A DNA stretch of 64,000 nt from Acidobacteriaceae bacterium (GTDB taxonomy: Bacteria; Acidobacteriota; Terriglobia; Terriglobales; Acidobacteriaceae): contig PLCS01000007.1 of NCBI GenBank assembly GCA_003134855.1, positions 753,011 through 817,010 of the forward strand. Direction: 5' to 3'. The translations under genes were made by a program, and so were the position numbers. The notes beneath the pieces were generated by a model. That model had not been told where the DNA came from. It saw only the letters and a program-made list of their open reading frames with translations, and ran no database searches. Positions 57,689-64,000 of the stretch are shown here, piece by piece (position 1 is the first letter of the stretch; every line of letters starts with the position of its first letter).

Positions 57689-58930
57689 ATGAAGACACGT
57701 CTAGCTGCGCTGCTGGCAATTGCATTCACCATGGCCGTTCTGCCCGCCCGGGCAGAGAAGCCGCTGAAGGATTACAGCTTCATCCGCGGCGTCAATTATG
57801 AAATGGGCGGCGACCAGGCGGTGCTGGAGCGAGATCTTGGCTACGCCAAGCGAATCAACCTGAACAGTACGCGCATCTGGCTCGGGTACCGTTTCTACGA
57901 GAAGGATCCGCAGGCCTTCATCGCGCGGCTGAAGAATTTTATCCAGACCTCGCACAGGATGGGTTTCACCACCATGCCCATCCTTTGGAATGGAAATGAC
58001 ATCGATCCAACGACACTGAAGCCCGAGTTCCGTCCGCGGGGCGATGCCTATGTCAAGGCCGTCGTCGAAGCCATCAAGGACGAGCCGGGCCTGCTTATGT
58101 GGGACATCATGAACGAGCCGGTGACCAACGATTACGTCATGAAGGCGACAGGCGAAGAGAAGCAGCAGCACATCGCCGAGATCACCGGGTTCGTCCGCTA
58201 TTACCTGACCTACGTCCGCAAACTGGACCCGGTGAACGCGCTCACGGTAGGGTATGAGTTCTCAAGCCAACTGGATGCCGCGGCGGACCTGGAGGACGTG
58301 ATCAGCTTCCACGACTACACCGTGCGCCGGTCCACGATCGAACACGCATACAGCGTGGCCGAGGAGGTCGCCAAAAAGTACAACAAGCCCATCCTGAACA
58401 CGGAAACCGGCTGCATCGGCCGCGCCAATCCATACGACCTGGTGCTGGAGATTGCCGGGGAGCATAAGACGGGCTGGTATCTGTTCGAACTGATGATTCA
58501 AGGATATTGGGGCGAGATTCACGGGATCTTCTATCCGGATGGCACAGTACGCGATCCAGCGACCGTCGCGGCCATCATGGGCTTTTACAGAAACCGCGAC
58601 CTGAACACGATCATCAAGCCGGCGCCGAACCGGGAGGGCCAGGCAGAAAAGGCGCTCAAGGAGTTGGAAGAGGCTCTGAATATGAAAGATGACCACCCTG
58701 ACTTCGGCGCCCGCCTTCATGGGGCCGCGCAGACGGACAAGATCCTGGATGCCGCGGAAGAGGCGGCGGACCTGCTGGAAGCCGCCGAGATGGTTCCCAT
58801 GTACGTGCCTCCGACCGCGCAGATACGCTTTTGGCGCGAGCAGCCGCCCGAAAAGCGCGACCGGGAGGCGATCCGCAAATTCGCCTACGAACTGGGTCAG
58901 GAACTGAAAAAGAACTGCCAACTCTACTAA
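57689..58930 (+). CDS. GH5-like exported glycoside hydrolase
   Basis: A 413-residue exported protein with a signal peptide (LAALLAIAFTMAVLPARA). It is a clan GH-A TIM barrel: FIRGVNYEMGGDQ at the start, the acid/base Glu143 in WDIMNEPVT, and the nucleophile Glu239 in ILNTETGCIGR. Mannanase or cellulase relatives of GH5 are the nearest type, but the sugar is not fixed by sequence. The last 110 residues are charged and helical and are probably not catalytic. TTGGAGGA ten bases upstream of ATG 57689 is a strong ribosome-binding site. Confidence 0.8.
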   Translation: MKTRLAALLAIAFTMAVLPARAEKPLKDYSFIRGVNYEMGGDQAVLERDLGYAKRINLNSTRIWLGYRFYEKDPQAFIARLKNFIQTSHRMGFTTMPILWNGNDIDPTTLKPEFRPRGDAYVKAVVEAIKDEPGLLMWDIMNEPVTNDYVMKATGEEKQQHIAEITGFVRYYLTYVRKLDPVNALTVGYEFSSQLDAAADLEDVISFHDYTVRRSTIEHAYSVAEEVAKKYNKPILNTETGCIGRANPYDLVLEIAGEHKTGWYLFELMIQGYWGEIHGIFYPDGTVRDPATVAAIMGFYRNRDLNTIIKPAPNREGQAEKALKELEEALNMKDDHPDFGARLHGAAQTDKILDAAEEAADLLEAAEMVPMYVPPTAQIRFWREQPPEKRDREAIRKFAYELGQELKKNCQLY

Positions 58931-58991
58931 GTAAGGTTCGTGCGGTGCGGATGGAACAAATTCCGGCGCGCCGCATCGGCGCTGGCAAAGA

Positions 58992-59327
58992 TCACTCTCC
59001 TATGGCGAGCCGTTGATAGAGGGCCGGGTCGAGTTCTTCCAAGCCGGTGATGCCATGAAGGTGATTGACAGAGACCCACGGCAGCCAACTGCGGTGCGCT
59101 CCGAAACCTCGGTTCGCCCCCATCCCCCAGTGTTCCTGCTGCCAGCCCGGCCCGAGCAGGTCGTAGGTGCGGCCGGGCAGAGCGAGCATGCTCTTGGTGC
59201 CGTGCAGCAGGATGCGCGCGACATCCAGGTAGTGCGGGACATGAGACCAAAAGCAAGCATGTCCAACAGCTAGGAAGATAGCACTAACTGTGCGAGGATT
59301 TCGGCCGTCAAAGAAAAAAGTCGAAGG
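58992..59327 (-). pseudogene. Possible decayed gene rich in Trp/His (no start codon)
   Basis: A minus-strand frame of 111 codons runs from 59327 to the stop at 58992 but has no good initiation codon near its beginning; its first ATG is at 59189. The composition is unlike the chance frames around it: HACFWSHVPHYLDVARILLHG, with RTYDLLGPGW and QEHWGMGANRGFGAHRSWLP after it, is rich in Trp, His and Gly. It could be the C-terminal part of a lost gene. I do not recognise the family. It occupies most of the 420-bp gap between the GH5-like and VWFA genes. Confidence 0.3.
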
Positions 59328-59350
59328 CTATTTGTTCTTAGGAGGTTGAG

Positions 59351-62300
59351 ATGCGCGCGCTGGCACTTTTGCTCACTTTGGCTGGATTCATTCTTCCGGC
59401 GTTTGCCGCAAAGCGTGTCACGGTTGACGAGCTGGAGCAGGCGCTTGCCGCGGCTCACAGCTTGCCGGACGCGGAGGTTGCGAAGCAACTGTCGGATCTC
59501 GAATTGAGCGAACGGTTGAGCACGGCCCGGCTTGATCGCCTGGAGACGAAGGTACCCGGAGAGAAGGCGCGACAAGCACTCACGATCCTCGCGGACGCGT
59601 CGGCGTTTCTTGATCCTTCCGCAGCGGAGATTTCAGCCCAGCCCGCCCCGGACATGGCCGCGCAGCGCAAGATTCTGGCGCTGACCGTGAACTATGTCAC
59701 GCAGACCGTTCACCAGTTGCCAAACTTCTTTGCCACCAGGGTGACCACCAGCTTTGAGGACACGCCAAATGCGCAGAGACCGGGCGCGATCTCCGCTCAA
59801 GGCTTAACCTCCGTTATTAAGTACCAGACCTTGCACCTGGTGGGCGCCTCGAGCGTAACGGTCCTCTATCGCGACGGCCACGAGGTTGTAGAGACCATAG
59901 CGGACAAGGTGAAAAATCAGCCGCCGGCAGTGCAGACGCTTACGATCTCAGGCGTTTTTGGGCCCATCCTTGGCACCGTGCTGGTGGACGCTGCCCGGAG
60001 CAACCTGGCATGGAGCCACTGGGAACAGGGACAAAGCGGTCCAGAGGCAGTTTTCAGTTACAAGGTACCCAAAGAGAAATCCCACTATACAGTCACTTAC
60101 TACTCACGCCCATCCGATCCATCGGCCGCCGATTGCTCCACGAAGGCAGAGTCCTTTAGCCCGTTGGTTGCCTATCACGGAGAGATGGCTGTCGATCCCG
60201 CGAGCGGAACCATCCTCCGCCTGGTGTTGGTGGCAGATTTCAAGCCAGGCGACTTCACCGTCAAGTCCGGCATCGTGGTGGAATACGGCGAGGTCAGCAT
60301 CGGTGGCCGGAACTATTTCGTTCCGGTGAAGAGCATCTCCTCCACGCTTGCACGCTCTCTTCAGCGCGCACAGATGAACCCAGGCTGCTTTGAGCTTCTG
60401 GTCAGAGAGGACCTCAAGGCTTCGTTGAACGATGTGGCCTTTGGTCAATACCACGTCTTCCGAGCTGATGCGATCATGCTCAGCGAGAGAGAGGCGGAGA
60501 AGTTGGAGACTCAACTACCCGCTGCGAACGACAGTGGCCCAACGCGACCTGAAGAAGCACGCGTGACATCTGCCGCGGCCGCGATTCCGACTATCGCGAC
60601 CACCGCGGAGTCCATTTCCCCAGGCAACTCGCAGGCTGCGCCCGCGGCAAGCAGCGACGCGAGTCCTTCTGCCGCTACGCCGCCGACGACCCTGAAGATC
60701 GAAATGGAGGCAGAGCAGGAGTCCTTGCTGCGCGGAATGCCCGTCTACCGAACCAACGCGCGCGATGTGATTGTTGACGTGGTGGTGACCAAGAGCAATG
60801 GCGATCCGGTGCTTGGTCTTACCAAACAGGACTTCGGGGTGAAGGAAGACGGCAAGCCGCAGGCAATCGACTTTCTTGAGGAACACACGGCCTCGCCTTC
60901 ACCGCGCGAAGCGCCGCAGACCTTGCCGAAGCTGCCGCTGGGCACCTACACGAATGCACCGCCAGTCCCCGTTGGCGACTCGGTGAACGTGCTTCTGCTC
61001 GATACACTGAACACACCGCAGCCGGATCAGGCGTATGTCCATAATGAAATCAGGAACTTCCTGAAGGCGATGCAGCCGGGCACGCGGGTGGCGATTTTTG
61101 CGTTGGGTTCGAAGCTGCGGTATGTGCAAGGGTTTACGACGGATACCGCTGTGTTGCTGGCTGCACTGAACGGAAAGAGGAACGGCGCTGCCCCGGTAAA
61201 GGAGGGTGGGTCGCGGGACAGCGGCGACCAGGCCGACGATGCGGCAGAGGTGGCGCGTTTGACCATGATGCAATCACCGGCCGTGATAGCGCTTGAGGCA
61301 GCGCAGGCCGACATGAGTTCCTTTGATTTCGGGACACGGGCCTCGATTACATTCGAGGCACTCGACCATCTCGCGCTCTACCTGGCGGGCATTCCGGGCC
61401 GCAAGAATCTCATCTGGTTTTCGAGTTCCTTCCCGGTTGTTATCTTTCCGAGCGTTGCGCAACGTGCGAGCATCAAGAACTCGCCCAATATGCAGGGGTA
61501 TCTGGATCAGGTCAGGAAGACAGCGAATATGTTTACCGTCTCCCAGGTCTCGGTTTATCCGGTGGACGCCCAAGGCGTGATGACGGAACACATTGGAGAG
61601 GCCGACAGCGCGGGACCAGGCGCACCGGAGGGCGTCGGTCACATCGGCAGCGTGGCCGACGGCATCATGAGTAACGGCACCATGACTCCGTTTATCGTTG
61701 GCGCTGGGGATCGCGCCAACACGATTGCCGCCATGGAGCAACTCGCCACCTCCACAGGCGGCAAGGCCTACTTCAACACCAACGACCTAAATGGCGCACT
61801 GAAACGCGCCATCAACGACGGCGCCAACTACTACACGCTGAGCTATTCCCCAACCAATGCAAAAACGGACGGCACGTACCGGAACATCGAGGTCTATCTT
61901 GCCAAGGACCATTTCACACTGGCTTACCGGCGCGGCTACAACGCCGATACCGCGTCATCGCTCGAACCCACACCGGGAACCGATCCGCTCGCGCCGGTCA
62001 TGAAACTCGGACTGCCAAGCGCCACCAGCCTTATGTATGGTGTGCGCGCGGTACCCATGGCAACGCAGCCCTCGCCCAACGCGGCTCGAGCGGGACAGAA
62101 CTCAAAGCTTAGCGGGGCCACAGTTCGCTACAGCGTGGACTTCTTCATCCGCTTGACGGACATGACTTTCCAACTCGGCCCACAGGGCGAGCACGACGGG
62201 AAAATGGAACTGGATCTAATGGCCTATGACCACGATGGCAATGTGGAAAATTGGGACGGCGTCACGCAGACTATGAACCTGCAACCCGCTGCTTTTGACG

Positions 62301-62461
62301 CGATGCAAAAGTCCGGCCTTCCCGCCCACATGGAGATAGACCTGCCAGAAAAAGATGTGTACCTGGTGACCGGCGTTTACGATTGGGGCAGCGGGAAGAC
62401 CGGATCGCTGGAGATTCCGCTGCATCCGGGCCTTATCGCGCCGACTCCAGCCGTTCGGTAA
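59351..62461 (+). CDS. Acidobacterial VWFA-related domain protein, exported
   Basis: A 1036-residue protein with a signal peptide (ALALLLTLAGFILPAFA). Residues about 40-400 are an uncharacterised domain with beta-rich segments (LHLVGASSVTVLYRDGHEVV). An Ala/Pro/Ser linker follows (about 400-455), then the VWFA-related domain (about 470-870): VNVLLLDTLNTP, GTRVAIFALGSKL, GRKNLIWFSSSFP, YYTLSYSPTNAKTDGTYRNI. The MIDAS Asp is present but the usual DxSxS is changed to DTLNT. A C-terminal region of 160 residues contains repeated beta elements. This domain family is found almost only in Acidobacteriota; its role is unknown. AGGAGGT precedes the ATG. Confidence 0.88.
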   Translation: MRALALLLTLAGFILPAFAAKRVTVDELEQALAAAHSLPDAEVAKQLSDLELSERLSTARLDRLETKVPGEKARQALTILADASAFLDPSAAEISAQPAPDMAAQRKILALTVNYVTQTVHQLPNFFATRVTTSFEDTPNAQRPGAISAQGLTSVIKYQTLHLVGASSVTVLYRDGHEVVETIADKVKNQPPAVQTLTISGVFGPILGTVLVDAARSNLAWSHWEQGQSGPEAVFSYKVPKEKSHYTVTYYSRPSDPSAADCSTKAESFSPLVAYHGEMAVDPASGTILRLVLVADFKPGDFTVKSGIVVEYGEVSIGGRNYFVPVKSISSTLARSLQRAQMNPGCFELLVREDLKASLNDVAFGQYHVFRADAIMLSEREAEKLETQLPAANDSGPTRPEEARVTSAAAAIPTIATTAESISPGNSQAAPAASSDASPSAATPPTTLKIEMEAEQESLLRGMPVYRTNARDVIVDVVVTKSNGDPVLGLTKQDFGVKEDGKPQAIDFLEEHTASPSPREAPQTLPKLPLGTYTNAPPVPVGDSVNVLLLDTLNTPQPDQAYVHNEIRNFLKAMQPGTRVAIFALGSKLRYVQGFTTDTAVLLAALNGKRNGAAPVKEGGSRDSGDQADDAAEVARLTMMQSPAVIALEAAQADMSSFDFGTRASITFEALDHLALYLAGIPGRKNLIWFSSSFPVVIFPSVAQRASIKNSPNMQGYLDQVRKTANMFTVSQVSVYPVDAQGVMTEHIGEADSAGPGAPEGVGHIGSVADGIMSNGTMTPFIVGAGDRANTIAAMEQLATSTGGKAYFNTNDLNGALKRAINDGANYYTLSYSPTNAKTDGTYRNIEVYLAKDHFTLAYRRGYNADTASSLEPTPGTDPLAPVMKLGLPSATSLMYGVRAVPMATQPSPNAARAGQNSKLSGATVRYSVDFFIRLTDMTFQLGPQGEHDGKMELDLMAYDHDGNVENWDGVTQTMNLQPAAFDAMQKSGLPAHMEIDLPEKDVYLVTGVYDWGSGKTGSLEIPLHPGLIAPTPAVR

Positions 62462-62655
62462 GGCTCCGGCCAGTTGGTCGCCTAACCGGCATTTACTTTT
62501 CGGTTAACAGATACCATGAGCCGGGATTGCATTGGATCCGTATAAGAGGATTTGCCAGAGCGCAAATGCGCAACAATCATGCAACGTTCGATCCGTACAC
62601 CACAAGGACAGAAGAATAAAAGATCGTATAGAATGCTGATTCTAAATTCTTTAAG

Positions 62656-62743
62656 TGGTGCCGGGAGGGGGGGTCGAACCCCCATGACCACAAGGGCCGG
62701 CAGATTTTGAGTCTGCTGCGTCTGCCAGTTCCGCCATCCCGGC
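62656..62743 (-). tRNA. tRNA-Leu (anticodon CAA)
   Basis: Minus-strand cloverleaf from 62743 to 62656, including an encoded CCA. The acceptor GCCGGGA pairs with TCCCGGC. The anticodon loop is CTCAAAA with stem GCAGA/TCTGC, so the anticodon is CAA (62707-62709), reading UUG. The T-loop is GTTCGACCC, and the long variable arm of class II tRNAs is present. A short TAGAAT/ATTCTA hairpin at 62629-62644 lies just downstream of its 3' end. Confidence 0.95.
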
Positions 62744-62969
62744 TCGGGGTGGGAATCCGCTCTCAAAGTATCGCACAGGCGTTGCCTCGCGCGCCACAGT
62801 CCCGCGCTGCAAAAGAGTTGTCCGCTAGAGCGGCTGAGATGCGCCGCGGTATTATCCCGCAATTGTTGCAAACTCGCACTGGGAATGCGGCATCTGGGAC
62901 TGGTCCCTGCTTTCCACACAGAAGACAGCTCCGCAAGGCGCGCCGCGTGCGACAATGGAGGCAATCGTG

Positions 62970-64000
62970 ATGAACTCCGCCTCTTCTCAAGATCTGCCCG
63001 CGCCGGTTTCGGTAACCCCGGAGCTGCTGGCCCAGCACAGCATCACCGCGGATGAATACAGCCGCATTCAGGCTGCTCTGGGCCGCGTGCCCTCGCTCAC
63101 CGAACTGGGCATTTACAGCGTGATGTGGAGCGAGCACTGCTCCTACAAATCCAGCCGCGTGCATCTGAAGCGGCTGCCCACCAAGAGCGCCCTGGTGGTG
63201 CAGGGGCCGGGCGAGAACGCCGGCATTATCGACGTGGGCGAGGGCTGGGCCTGCGCCTTCAAGATCGAGAGCCACAACCATCCCAGCTACATCGAGCCGT
63301 TTCAGGGCGCAGCCACAGGCGTGGGCGGCATTCTGCGCGACATTTTCACAATGGGCGCGCGGCCGCTGGCGGTAATGGATTCGCTGCGCTTTGGACCGAT
63401 TGAGCCGGAAGAGGGCGTGGCCGGCGCGGAGCCGGAGACGGCGCGCAAGAATCACTCGATTGTCGAGGGCGTGGTGAGCGGCATCGCCGCCTACGGCAAC
63501 TGCTTTGGCGTGCCCTGCCTGGGCGGCGAAACCAAATTCGAGGCCTGTTACAGCGGCAATCCGCTGGTGAACGCCTTCGCGCTGGGCATGGTCCGCAAGG
63601 ACGAGATTTTTTACGGCAAGGCCAGCGGCACGGGCAACCCGGTGATCTACGTGGGCGCGAAGACCGGGCGCGACGGCATTCATGGCGCGACAATGGCTTC
63701 CGAGGAGTTCCACGAAGGCACCGAGGCCAAGCGGCCCAACGTGCAGGTGGGCGACCCTTTCATGGAAAAGCTGCTGATGGAGGCCTGCCTGGAGGCGATG
63801 CTGACCGGGGCGATCGTCGGCATTCAGGATATGGGGGCAGCCGGATTAACTTGTTCGACCTGCGAGATGGGCGGACGCGGTGGCGTGGGCCTGGATGTGG
63901 AACTGGACCTGGTTCCGCAGCGCGAGACCGGCATGACGGCCTATGAGATCATGCTCAGCGAGAGCCAGGAGCGGATGCTGCTGGTCGCCACCAAGGGGCG
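62970..64000 (+). CDS. purL: Phosphoribosylformylglycinamidine synthase subunit PurL, N-terminal part
   Basis: The first 343 codons of a gene cut by the right edge. PurL makes FGAM from FGAR, ATP and glutamine-derived ammonia in purine synthesis. Family landmarks are [53 protein letters not shown] and the repeat-half motif [13 protein letters not shown]. This is the small (about 730-residue) PurL type that works with separate PurQ and PurS. ATG 62970 has GGAGG eight bases upstream; a GTG is directly before it in frame. The 226 bp upstream, beyond the tRNA, hold no gene. Confidence 0.95.
   Translation, partial: MNSASSQDLPAPVSVTPELLAQHSITADEYSRIQAALGRVPSLTELGIYSVMWSEHCSYKSSRVHLKRLPTKSALVVQGPGENAGIIDVGEGWACAFKIESHNHPSYIEPFQGAATGVGGILRDIFTMGARPLAVMDSLRFGPIEPEEGVAGAEPETARKNHSIVEGVVSGIAAYGNCFGVPCLGGETKFEACYSGNPLVNAFALGMVRKDEIFYGKASGTGNPVIYVGAKTGRDGIHGATMASEEFHEGTEAKRPNVQVGDPFMEKLLMEACLEAMLTGAIVGIQDMGAAGLTCSTCEMGGRGGVGLDVELDLVPQRETGMTAYEIMLSESQERMLLVATKG

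Overview
The window looks like a chromosomal segment of an Acidobacteriota bacterium, most likely class Terriglobia (Granulicella, Terriglobus or Acidobacterium relatives). Three things support this. Base composition is GC-rich. The protein at 59351-62461 carries the acidobacterial VWFA-related domain. The small cupin at 12253-12651 keeps the metal ligands and active-site positions of the Granulicella tundricola hydroxynitrile lyase at the same residue numbers. No species-level claim is made.

Layout. 1-6.8 kb: cut FUSC permease, D-2-hydroxyacid dehydrogenase, remnant of an EamA-type permease, two-gene ABC exporter, GNAT acetyltransferase, trmFO and a membrane protein. 7-12.8 kb: two-domain fused esterase, AraC-type regulator divergent from an aldo/keto reductase, and the hydroxynitrile-lyase-like cupin. 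12.8-22.8 kb (mostly minus): cysE and cysK, an ABC-F ATPase, GH3 beta-glucosidase, Ser/Thr kinase, lipid kinase, rpsT. 23-30.2 kb: phoH, gcvT, two small conserved proteins, scpB and a long-tailed rluB-type pseudouridine synthase. 30.3-38.7 kb: nfo, nagA convergent with an N-acetylglucosamine kinase, GH27 alpha-galactosidase, fabD, a small anchored protein, ddl. 38.8-40.5 kb: a lower-GC, translationally coupled two-gene cassette (TcmP plus a three-Cys-motif Gp37/Gp68-like protein), the best candidate here for an undescribed system. 40.7-45.4 kb: tandem paralogous diguanylate cyclases. 45.4-57.1 kb (minus): rplA-rplJ-rplL-rpoB-rpoC. 57.3-64 kb: an orphan HicB-like protein, GH5-like glycosidase, VWFA protein, tRNA-Leu(CAA) and the start of purL.

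Functional themes. Polysaccharide and amino-sugar use (GH3, GH5-like, GH27, nagA, GlcNAc kinase, fused esterase) fits a soil or plant-litter heterotroph. Core information processing is concentrated in the ribosomal/RNA polymerase cluster. That cluster is unusual in three ways: rplK does not precede rplA, the rplL-rpoB spacer is nearly 790 bp with its own promoter-like sequence, and several spacers are bracketed by inverted arrays of short repeats. A dispersed TAGAGCATTTT repeat supplies the in-frame stop codon of four separate genes between 6.8 and 12.8 kb.

All names rest on reading translations and motifs by eye. No database search or folding program was run.
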